DNA of 64,000 nucleotides. Origin: Heterodera schachtii. Its lineage: Eukaryota > Nematoda > Chromadorea > Rhabditida > Heteroderidae. The position numbers and the translations under genes are program-made. Below, in pieces: positions 22,226 to 32,379 of this stretch. Positions within the stretch are counted from its first letter, which is position 1. Each line of letters opens with the position of its first letter. The stretch covers positions 2,741,427-2,805,426 of the forward strand of contig SIJG01000005.1 of NCBI GenBank assembly GCA_023374025.1, written 5' to 3'. A model generated the notes under the pieces. That model saw nothing but the letters and a program-made list of their open reading frames with translations, made no database searches and was not told the DNA's origin.

Positions 22226-23669
22226 ATGTCAGTTCATTTACGCATTCTTCACTTAATTTGTGCCGTTACAGTAACAACAGTTTGCGCACTGACAGTACCC
22301 GGTAATAATTGGCATGGATGGGAACTATGATGGGGAGGAAGTTTTTGGGCATCAAGAACGGCATTAAAAATGCCGAAAGCGACTGACAGTTTGAATTGGA
22401 GAAGCATGCCTTCCCATTGAGGAAAGCTTTATCATTGAGCTACGGAGACATTTCCGCCTCTTTTGGGACTTCAAAAAAAATACATTGTCCTCAGATGCTT
22501 CATCTGTTTGAGTTTCAGTCCTTATTTTTAGGGACATTAATTATTAAGATTATATGCTAAAAAATAGTTTTTTAAAAAATCATTGGCTCCAACACCTAAG
22601 AAATGACCAAAAAACATTTTTAATGAACTTTTTAGAAGTTTTGCGCCCAAACAGCCACAAAAATAAAAAAATAATGAACGCAATATTTAAGCGCAACATT
22701 TTGGAGCGCCGTGTCACTTTTGCGAGTGGGTAAAACTCGGAAAAAGAAACTTTTATTTTTTTATTTTTTTCAATTTTATTCATTTTCAGATGCTTCATAA
22801 CTTACACTGACAGAGATGTGAACCAATTTACTCAGCCGTACCAAGTTTTGAACACGACATTTGCTTACGAAGTCATTACAATTTTTAAAATAAATAGAAA
22901 ACCTTTTAAAATTATTTTCAGGCCACTGAGGTAAGCCCAACAGCTGAGAGATGGGCAAATTGAAAAATTATTTAAAATTGAAATTTTTGTTTAATTTGTA
23001 TTAAAAAATGCCAATATTTCCTCGCCGATAGGACAAATGCTTGGCACATTGTATGAATGAACAACAGTGCCGTCTGGTGGTCTATGGCTATGTGGTAAAA
23101 CAAATAATTTAAATGTGATAAATATTTAAATATTACTTCATTTTAATAATTTAGGGCGGCCGAGAAGTTTTCGTATGCGAATTTTATCAGGGTAATTACC
23201 ATAAAAACAGTATAATTTTGATTAAAATTAATAAATATTATTAATATTTTTGTAGGTACTCCTTAATTTACCAAAATAGGCATTTACCAATAATAATAAA
23301 ATTTTAATTGTAATTAGCAATTGGATTATTATTTTCAGATGCCACCGTCCGTTCCCCACTGTACACACCGTACACAAACATTTACATAAAGCGGACATCG
23401 GAATGCAAAAAATCAGGTGAAAAAACATATTGAGCCAATTAATTTTTCTACTGTATTTAGCTCTCGGCTCCCAAGCATTGGAAACAGCCGAACCCGACGA
23501 ACGGACATTTAAGCGAAAAATGGTAATTTGGCCAATTTACAATAATTTCTTAATTGCCCTTTTTTCGCAATGGAATCGCTAAATTTAATAACTTCATTAA
23601 TGTTTTTTTTCCAATTTTTAGCGTTACCTTCGACTCTACCAAAAGTTCAACTTTTTTGGATTTGGATAA
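22226..23669 (+). CDS. Small secreted PAN/apple-like protein
   Basis: Exon 1 (22226-22301) encodes a signal peptide and follows an acceptor (TTATTCAG). Later exons are 22790-22871, a 9-nt micro-exon 22922-22930, then 23032-23094, 23155-23191, 23339-23416, 23461-23522 and 23622-23669. From exon 2 on they join in phase: YTDRDVN..., TEDKCLAHCMNEQQCRLVVY, GGREVFVCEFYQ, TSECKKS and a basic C-terminus. The spacing CLxHC...QCRxxVYG...CEFY matches the core of PAN/apple domains, which bind proteins or sugars. Exon 1 ends in phase 1 but exon 2 needs phase 2, so one small exon (length 1 mod 3) in the 488-bp gap is missing from the model or the junction differs. The last three exons and the 3'-UTR are duplicated at 27.4 kb. 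Confidence 0.6.
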
Positions 23670-24044
23670 AAACAAAGGAGCGGAAAAGGCATTCATTGCT
23701 AATTGCTTGTAATTGTGACCATTTATGTATTACTTTTTTTTTATTGCAGCTGGTGATCAAAAACATTTACAAAAACATTCGCCCATTTTTAAATGTAATT
23801 AAAACAATAAAATTTACCACAAATTCCTTATAAAAATGTCAACTTTCACAAATTTTGTGTAAATATCCATAAATAAGTTTCGACCAGAGAAAGTATCAAT
23901 TGTGGTTGAACTTGAACTTTTGATGCTATTTTAGAGCAATAAATAAATATTGCTGAAATTTAAGTTTTTTAAAAATTAAGCAAATTTTAAGAAAAAAAAT
24001 AACACTAATTAACAACAATTGTATGAGCCCAATTAGCCTGCAAA
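23298..24044 (+). repeat. 747-bp direct repeat, copy 1
   Basis: Identical, as far as I can compare by eye, to 27416-28162 at an offset of 4118 bp. It holds the last exons and 3'-UTR of the PAN-like gene. After its end the sequence turns at once into GCGCAAATG-type repeats. Confidence 0.92.
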
Positions 24045-24130
24045 ATGCCGGGGGCGCTTGAGGCGCAAATGTTCCAGGCGCAAATGTTGGAAGCGCAAAT
24101 ATGGAGGCGTAAATGTGGCAGTTCCCCTCG
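24045..24130. repeat. GCGCAAATG repeat remnant
   Basis: Several GGCGCAAATG units lie directly at the right border of direct-repeat copy 1. The same word builds the arms of the foldback-like element at 26.07-27.12 kb, so this is probably a fragment of that family. Confidence 0.7.
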
Positions 24131-24549
24131 AGCACCCATACGGACATTGCCGCGAAGGGGGCGAACGGGCCGAATGGTACATCTACAACAAAAATAAAGT
24201 GGGCAAAAGAATTTAATTAATATTTAAATAATTTTAATTAAACAAATTTTGATGCGAAATTATTAAAAAAACTAATAATTTTAGAATTACAATTATTCCA
24301 TCGAAGGTTGCCAATCGAGTTGCACACAACGTTAGGTGCATAATTAATAGAATTAGCAATTAATAAATAATAATTATTAGTGAGCATGTGTATTTGTAGG
24401 TTGTGCGCGTTTGTGGTTGCGCAGATCCAATGTTCCCAGTCAGTTGAAAAAATTAAATATATAAATTTTAATTTGTTTGGTCATACACAAAGCAAGGTGT
24501 TGGCAAAACGAACGTAAAAGCCTAAAAAGTTTTATTAAATAAACGAATA
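24131..24549. other. Unassigned AT-rich segment with coding-like fragments
   Basis: On plus, 24112-24216 reads VPLEHPYGHCRE... ending KVGKRI and a stop, and short coding-like pieces follow at 24300 and 24415. They could be remnants of a gene carried in the inserted material. No complete model is possible. Confidence 0.25.
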
Positions 24550-26062
24550 TTTTTACAAATTTTTGAGTGCACCAATTTTACAAACAGGCGGATTTTTATA
24601 TTAATTTTTTAATCCGTGCGTCAAACTAGTGGATTTTGTATTAATTTTTATTGCGTCAAGTTTTACAAGTAGGCGCATATTTATATTAATTTTTTAATGC
24701 GTGAGTCAAGTTTTACAAACAGGCGAATTTTTGTATTATTTTTTTAGTGTGTCAAGTTTTACAAATAGGCGGATTTTACCAAGTTTTACAAATAGCTGGA
24801 TTCTGTATTAATTTTATAGTGCGTCAAGTTTTACAAGTAGGCACTTTTTTATATTAATTTTTTAATGCGTGAGTCAAGTTTTACAAATCGACGGATTTTG
24901 TATTAATTTTTTAATGCGCGCGTCAATTTTACAAATATTCGCATTTTTATACTATATTTTAATACGTGCGCCAAGTTTTACAAACAGGCGGATTTTTATA
25001 TTAATTTTTTAATCCGTGCGTCAAACTAGTTGATTTTGTATTAATTTTTTATTGCGTCAAATTTTACATAGGCGGATTTTTATATTACTTTTTTAATGCA
25101 TCAAGTTTTACAAATAGACGGATTTTTATATTAATTTTTTAATCCGTGCGTCAAGTTTCACAAACAGGTGGATTTTGTATTAATTTTTTATTGCGTCAAA
25201 TTTTACAAAGGCGGATTTTTATATTAATTTTTTATTGCGTCAAGTTTTTACAAATAGGCGGATTTTATATTAATTTTTTTATTTTTTAATGCTTGTGTCA
25301 ACTTTTACAAACAGGCGGATTTTTGTATTATTTTTTTAATGCTTGCGTCAAGTTTTACAAATTGGCCATTTTGTATTAATTTTTTAATGCGTGCGTCAAG
25401 TTTCACAAACAGGTGGATTTTGTGCGTGAGTCAAGTTTTACAAACAGGCGAATTTTGTATTATTTTTGTAGTGCTTCAAGTTTTACAAATAGGCGGATTT
25501 TACCAGGTTTTACAAATAGGTGGATTCTGTATTAATTTTTTAGTGTTTCAAGTTTTACAAATAGGCGGATTTTTTATATTAATTTTTTAATCCGTACGTC
25601 AAGTTTCACAAACAGGTGGATTTTGTATTAATTTTTATTGCGTCAAGTTTTACATAGGCGGATTTTTATTTACTTTTTTAATGCATCAAGTTTTACAAAT
25701 AGGCGAATTTTAGCAAGTTTTACAAATAGGTGGATTATGTATTAATTTTATAGTGCGTCAAGTTTTACAAGTAGGCGCATTTTTATATTAATTTTTTAAT
25801 GCGTGACTCAAGTTTTACAAACAGGCGAATTTTTGTATTATCTTTTTAGTGCTTCAAGTTTACAAATAGGCGGATTTTACCAGGTTTTACAAATAGGTGG
25901 ATTCTGTATTAATTTTTTAGTGCTTCAAGTTTTACAAATAGGCGGATTTTTATATTAATTTTTTAATGCGTGAGTCAAGTTTCAAACAGACGGATTTTTG
26001 TATTATTATTTTAGTGCTTCAAGTTTTACAAATAGGCGGATTTTTATATTACCTTTTTAATG
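24550..26062. repeat. Minisatellite, unit about 50 bp
   Basis: Roughly thirty degenerate copies of a unit built from AAGTTTTACAAATAGGCGG, TTTTTATATTAATTTTTTAAT and GCGTGCGTC run in the same orientation. Copies vary in length and some are truncated to the first half. The array ends where the foldback-like element begins. Confidence 0.9.
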
Positions 26063-26065
26063 CAG

Positions 26066-27129
26066 GTAAAGCGCAGTTAGCCGACTTTTGCGCCGCGGAC
26101 ATTTGCGCCGCACCATTTGCGCCGCGACACTTGCGCCGCTCAGCAAAAAAGACAATTGCGCCGCGGACATTTGCGCCGTGCCATTTGCGCCGCGACACTT
26201 GCGCCGTCTAACAAAAAAGACATTTGCGCCGCGATTTTTGCGCCGTTCATTAAAAAATTTATAAGATTGACCCAACAATTTTTCTAAATTAGAATCGATT
26301 GATATTCAATCAAAAATCGCGAAATAGGGACGAAAAATAAAATATGTGTTCTTTTTTCAAAATTAAAATCGATGTATGTAAATAACTTTTCAACAATTTT
26401 AATGAAAAAATACATACCTACATAAATTTCATCTTTTTTTGAATAAAAAGAAAAAATAGTTTGTTTTTCTTACAGAAAATATAGGGGCGTTTAATGAAGA
26501 ATTTTTGTGTTAAAATGTGTTTCTCTTTTCTCATTGAATTAAAAGCCGCAGAAAAAATAATTAAAAACCTAAAAATCCCCTTTGAGCCGTGGGCGGTCAA
26601 AAATCCGTGAGTAGGACTAACTCAAACAGTGTCAGTCTGTTTGGTTGTAATTCTTCTGCATTTTTCATATCTTTGATGAACCTAATCAATGTTAAGATTT
26701 TTAATGATTAAAAATAAAAATAAATAATGTCTATCTTTAAGTAGTGATTTTTTGAAATGTTTCACTTCGTTATTTTCGTCGTTGGTTTTTAGTAATTTTA
26801 TTGATATTAGTGAAATTGAAATGAAAAATATTATTTTTGACTGCGCGGCGCAACTGTCTGAGGCGCAAATGACGCTGCGCAAGTGTCGACTTTGCTGAGC
26901 GGCGCAACTGTCTGAGGCGCAAATGACGCGGCGCACGTGTCGACTTTGCTGAGCGGCGCAAATGTCCATTTTTGCTAGGCGGCGCAAATGGAGCGGCGCA
27001 AATATCCGCGGCGCAACTGTCTGAGGCGCAAATGACGCGACGCAAGTGTCGACTTTGCTGAGCGGCGCAAATGTCCATTTTTGCTGTGCGGCGCAAATGG
27101 CGCGGCGCAAATGTCGCATCACGTAAAGC
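26066..27129. mobile_element. Foldback-like element with repetitive inverted arms
   Basis: The left arm (26073-26255) consists of repeated GGACATTTGCGCCGC and CACTTGCGCCGC units. The right arm (about 26840-27122) is a longer array of the complementary units (GCGGCGCAAATGTCC, GAGGCGCAAATGACGC). The core between them is about 580 bp of AT-rich DNA without a usable frame. A 7-bp direct repeat, GTAAAGC, flanks the whole (26066-26072 and 27123-27129) and fits a target duplication. Long inverted ends made of subrepeats are typical of foldback transposons. Confidence 0.7.
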
Positions 27130-27415
27130 CCCACCCCCCAACATTTAAAATAAGCATTGAATATGTTTTTTAATTTTACAGAAACATTGGTAAAGCCTTG
27201 AAATATTTTTAAAATTTATGAGCAAAAATCAAATACAACAACACTTAATTTTTGCTCATCACAAATGAACAAATTAGGGCTTTGTTCCAAAGAGGAGTAA
27301 ACCGAAATTAATTTTTGCCAAGGGGTCCGTCCGGGCTATGTAAATCGATTCTTTTTTCAGGGATGACATTCCGAGGCCCCAAAAACAATAGATGTAACCA
27401 ATTGATAAAATAATA

Positions 27416-28162
27416 AAAATTTTAATTGTAATTAGCAATTGGATTATTATTTTCAGATGCCACCGTCCGTTCCCCACTGTACACACCGTACACAAACATT
27501 TACATAAAGCGGACATCGGAATGCAAAAAATCAGGTGAAAAAACATATTGAGCCAATTAATTTTTCTACTGTATTTAGCTCTCGGCTCCCAAGCATTGGA
27601 AACAGCCGAACCCGACGAACGGACATTTAAGCGAAAAATGGTAATTTGGCCAATTTACAATAATTTCTTAATTGCCCTTTTTTCGCAATGGAATCGCTAA
27701 ATTTAATAACTTCATTAATGTTTTTTTTCCAATTTTTAGCGTTACCTTCGACTCTACCAAAAGTTCAACTTTTTTGGATTTGGATAAAAACAAAGGAGCG
27801 GAAAAGGCATTCATTGCTAATTGCTTGTAATTGTGACCATTTATGTATTACTTTTTTTTTATTGCAGCTGGTGATCAAAAACATTTACAAAAACATTCGC
27901 CCATTTTTAAATGTAATTAAAACAATAAAATTTACCACAAATTCCTTATAAAAATGTCAACTTTCACAAATTTTGTGTAAATATCCATAAATAAGTTTCG
28001 ACCAGAGAAAGTATCAATTGTGGTTGAACTTGAACTTTTGATGCTATTTTAGAGCAATAAATAAATATTGCTGAAATTTAAGTTTTTTAAAAATTAAGCA
28101 AATTTTAAGAAAAAAAATAACACTAATTAACAACAATTGTATGAGCCCAATTAGCCTGCAAA
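27416..28162 (+). repeat. 747-bp direct repeat, copy 2
   Basis: Second copy of 23298-24044. It stops 17 bp before the stop codon of the convergent carboxypeptidase gene, so it forms that gene's 3' flank. Confidence 0.92.
27457..27787 (+). pseudogene. Duplicated last exons of the PAN-like gene
   Basis: Copies of exons 6-8 (27457-27534, 27579-27640, 27740-27787) with intact splice sites and frame, but without signal-peptide or PAN-core exons upstream. An open frame of 87 codons spanning intron 8 of both copies is probably non-coding, since it reads through splice sites. Confidence 0.75.
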
Positions 28163-28178
28163 TTGTAGCTGTATTTTC

Positions 28179-31100
28179 TCAAATGGTTCGGTTTGTCAGA
28201 AATTGCCCTATCGCATATTCAATTTCACTCCCACGTTTTTGAGGTACCTAAAAGAAATTCTTGAACGAATTATATATTTTCATATGTTTTAAAATAAATA
28301 AATTTATAATTAAAATATTTACTGAAAATAAATTTAAAATTATATTTTCAAATTGAATAAAATAATTCATAATATTTAATATTATAATATTTTTCAAATG
28401 GCTTGCCATGTGTCCAGCACCGCGCACTTAAACAGAAAAATAGTAAAAATATATTTATTAAACTAACCGGTAATGTATGTAAGTCCGCTGCCATATTCCG
28501 TTTTTATGCCGGCAATTTGGCCACCAAAATGCCAAGGATTAGTGCCGAGTCGCTAAATTTGAAGTATTTTAAACAGAAATAAATATTGCAAAAATAGAAA
28601 ATTTAAAAATAAAATTTTAATAAAGATGCCGTGTCCCTCTCCCGCCTCACCTTTAAGCCCAGCATTTCGGAGAAGCGTTGGCCCAGCAGAAAGTTGCACG
28701 CCATGTCCGTGTCTCCGTAAAAGAGCAGTACCCGAACATTGGCCCACAACGCTTTCCACACGAAATGGGACATGTCGGCTAGGGAAGAAGTTCCTCTTCA
28801 TTTTTTACAAAATGTCAAAGAATTGTCACTTACCGTATTGGTTACGGTAATGCATGGCCACCCATCGGCTGCATTGGGTCCAAGAGGGTACTGTCGGCGG
28901 AATGTGCAGCGCTTTTCGTACTGTAAAAAGCCAGCAAACAGAAATTTTGTATATGGATCATCTTCGAGGGTCTTGTTTCATGGCTCGACGAATTTCTCGT
29001 TTTTTAGGTCTTTTTTTTGTTGGACAAATTTTTTCGGTATTTTTTTTTAATTTCTCGGTTAATTTTGAGTCAAAATTAATTCCCGTACTTTTTCGGGTGA
29101 TCCGGCTTTTATGGGTTAATAGTTTTACGGGCTTTTAGCCCGTAACCGTACTTTTTCGGGTGATCCGGCTTTTATGGGTTAATAGTTTTACGGGCTTTTA
29201 GCCCGTAACCGTACTTTTTCGGGCTGATCCGGCTTTATGGGTTAATGGTTTACTGGTTTTTAGCCCGTAACCCGTATCGATGTCAAGTCCGTAACCCTTA
29301 ACCTCACCCGTACAATCAGGAAATTCCGATCTCTAACAAATAACAATTGGCTTCTTACCCTGGTCCTTGTTCAAATAATCGACCAATGGTTGACCTAAAA
29401 TATTTTTAAATTTAATAAAAACATTTAATTTTAATTTAATTTTAATTACCATTCAAACAGCGGAGCAAATAATTCACTTTTTCCTCCTTCGGCTGATTGG
29501 CGTTCTGACAGAAAATTTGATTGAAAATTTATTTTTTATTTATTTATTTTACTTCAAAATCGTCGTCAGTCCGCCACAAAACTGAATCGTTTGAGTGCAT
29601 TGACTTTGCGTTGAAAATGCCTCTTCTCATTATGTCCAAATTGTTTGGATGCGGCGCTTAGAAAATAAATGAAAATTTAAAAAAAAAATCATAAGGCTAA
29701 TGAGTAAATTAATTTGCAAAATTTACTGCAATTTTCATAAATATCGTAGACGTTCAGTCCGCCCCTCCAACAGAAATGGACAATCTCAGCCACCTAAAAA
29801 ATAAATTTTATAATTAAATAGATAAAATGGTATTTATAATTTTTAATATTTATCAAAAATGCAATTTTCCGGAAAAATCTTTATGTTTTCATTAATGAGA
29901 TGACATTAATTCTTCAATTAGTTAATTACCATTGATCGACATGAGCCGTAAAGTGAGCCCAAATCGCAGGTATCTTAAGAAATTGAAAAAAAATCCATTA
30001 AATTTAATATTAGGCATTTTATCGTGAAGTGTATGGCACACGCCAATGCCAATTTACCCAGGCATCCTCCACAACACTGTTTGGCAATCTGATTCCATTT
30101 GGACTCCTCAACAAGCCCATGGGCATAGGCAAAACGTGCCAATGTGTCGGTGTCCAACGGCGCGTTCACAAAGCCATTGCCAATGGCCATTCCCTAAACA
30201 TTTAAAATAAACGAAAAAAAATTATTTTAAATTAGAAATGAATAATTAAAATATTAAACACCTCCAAATTGATGGGGAATTCCGCCTGTCCGTCTACAAT
30301 TTTGGCCACTAACATTGGCACATAAATGCCGGCATACGACTCTCCGGTGATGAACGTTGGGTTGGCACGGAACAGTGGGAATTTGTTGAAGAACTGCTTG
30401 ACCGCTTCGTAATTTTCTGCAGCCGTCTGAATTGACAAATCACAAATTTTCGGTTCTTTTTGAATCGTGAATCTTCCCTCTTTTTAATTGCTTTTATTAA
30501 TTAATTGGATAATTATTTTTACAATTTTTTTTCTTACTGAGTCATCGCTTGACGGGGCCGGCAATCCGTCGACTGAATGGGAAAAGCCAACGCCAGCGGG
30601 CGACTCGATGTAAACAATCTGACAAAAATAACACATTTATGAAATTTAAAATTTATTAATTTTGAGGAATTAATTTTAATACGGAGGCATTTTTGTTCCA
30701 AGCGTATGGGCTTTTGCGTAATGTTTTTCCGTCGGCGTTGATCAAATATGGGCCCAATTCGTCCAGCAGACCGCCCAATGATGAACAGCCGGGACCCCCA
30801 TTGAACCAAAAAAGCTTTAAAGAATTGGCAATTTCATTAGGCCAAAAAGAAAATATTTTTCAGACCAATGGGTCTTGGCACGGCTTATTCTCCGAGGTCA
30901 CAAACCAATAATGGAATAGATTTTTTGACGTTGTTTTCAAAAAGCCTGAAAAAAATGTTGCCATAAATTTTTAAACGAGTGGAAAGCCTTTTTTGAATCG
31001 ATTAAATTAATTATTCAATTGAAAAAAATAATTTTTTAGCCGCCATTTCTTGCAAATTTTAATTTTCCAAATAAATAAAATATTCATAAGAATATTTCTT

Positions 31101-31410
31101 ATTAAAATACAGCACCAAACAGCAAATGGCGTAATACAAAATACAAAAATACTCCTCATAATGCAAAGAAAATGTTTTTTTTTGAATTTTTAAAAAATTA
31201 AAATTGGTCGATTAATGCACGCGATTAGAGGACGGACGGACCCGAGTAATGTTTGAAGTTTGGCCGAAAGCTGAGCCCGGGCAACTCTTGGATTTCGTCA
31301 TGAGCCGCCGATGTGAGACGAAGGCACAAATTGGGGTCATCAATGAACGCAGCGGAAGGAGAAAAAAGCAAAAATGGAAGAAAAAGCAAAAACAGACGAA
31401 TGACAGCCAT
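28179..31410 (-). CDS. Serine carboxypeptidase (peptidase S10), secreted/lysosomal
   Basis: Sixteen exons (31410-31242, 30945-30866, 30814-30683, 30618-30538, 30426-30262, 30193-30058, 29973-29930, 29793-29727, 29656-29553, 29504-29450, 29394-29359, 28920-28834, 28778-28651, 28552-28468, 28426-28407, 28247-28179) join in phase to 485 residues, the usual family length. A signal peptide covers about residues 1-21. The substrate-binding [12 protein letters not shown], the catalytic GESYAG (Ser184), GDTDMACN (Asp410) and GAGHMVPQ (His462) are all present, so the enzyme should be active; S10 enzymes release C-terminal residues in lysosome-like compartments or outside the cell. Exon 15 is only 20 nt and is followed by a GC-AG intron that splits GAGHM from VPQ. 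An acceptor (ACCTTAG) lies directly before the ATG. Confidence 0.93.
29083..29270. repeat. 63-bp tandem repeat, three copies, in an intron
   Basis: The unit begins CCGTACTTTTTCGGGTGATC and contains GGGCTTTTAGCCC, a short inverted repeat. The first two copies are identical and the third is degenerate. It lies in intron 11 of the carboxypeptidase gene and accounts for that intron's unusual length. Confidence 0.85.
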
Positions 31411-32379
31411 TCTAAGGTAATTAGTTAATTAAGTAATTAATTCATTAATTTAAATTTAACCACATTTAATTTCAACTCAATTCATTATTAATGAGCTCCA
31501 TTAGAAATATGTAAATATTTAAAGGATTAATATAGCTGATTACTTTAAAATTTTTACAATTTTAAAGTGATTAAATGAAAATGCGAACACTAATTAATTA
31601 TAATTGCTAAAATCGGGAAATGTAAAAGCAAAATCACAAAAAGAATGTATAGAAAAAGTGGTGATTAAGATTAAATGATCGAATTGTTCCATAATTCCTT
31701 TCCATTCTTCTTATCAGAATTGCTGCGAGAAAAACGAACAATAAAAAATCAAAATGTCATCAATTTGCTGCTAATTGGAAATTAATAATACACGGTTTTA
31801 CAACTGATTAACACCCCATTAGCGAGAAATTTATTGAAAAAGTATCAAAATAAAATTTGCTTTTATTTGAATTGAAAAATGTGGTAATAAATTGGCATTT
31901 ATATGATTTTATCTTGTCGGTTTAATAGCTAATATGTGGTTGTTTAAATAAAATTAAACGAAATTTATTGGTTTATTTTTTGTATTACTGTCATTTTGAA
32001 TGGGCATTAGATCAATTTTTGATTTAAATTTTTTGGCGATATGTTTTGTCAATTATTATTAATTCGCCATTTTTAATTTTTCGCTGCTTTGCCTTCGGGC
32101 ACAAATGCCTCAATTTCGTTTTTGGTCCCATTAAATATGTAAATGATAATTCATTTGAATTTTAGAGTTTAATTTCAATGATTTGCATATGAATGTTTTG
32201 CATTCGTCAATACAAATATAATCGGTAGTGGTGAATATAATCTGACAGGTTCGGCTCATAAATGAAATTTTACGGCACAACTTAATTTTTGGCATAAAAT
32301 TCCGACTTTTTTTTAAAGTTTTAATCGTTATTCCAACTCTAACAAAATATCACTAAATTTTCACAGGGCTTTCGTCCGA
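31411..32379. promoter_or_regulatory. Divergent intergenic region
   Basis: About 970 bp of AT-rich DNA between the ATGs of the minus-strand carboxypeptidase and the plus-strand EBAG9-like gene, so it should hold both promoters. Acceptor-like sites (ACCTTAG on minus, TTTTCACAG on plus) close to the ATGs suggest trans-spliced messages. No specific binding site can be named. Confidence 0.45.

Noticed and set aside
23570..23833. An 87-codon frame, identical at 27688-27951, as a duplicated gene
   Set aside because: It reads across an intron acceptor, the exon and the following AT-rich sequence; the identity comes from the 747-bp direct repeat. The splice-consistent frame of the PAN-like gene runs in another phase.
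24550..26062. Regular repeats with spacers, as a CRISPR array
   Set aside because: The DNA is eukaryotic, repeats are degenerate, unequal in length and AT-rich, and there are no unique spacers or cas genes. It is a minisatellite.
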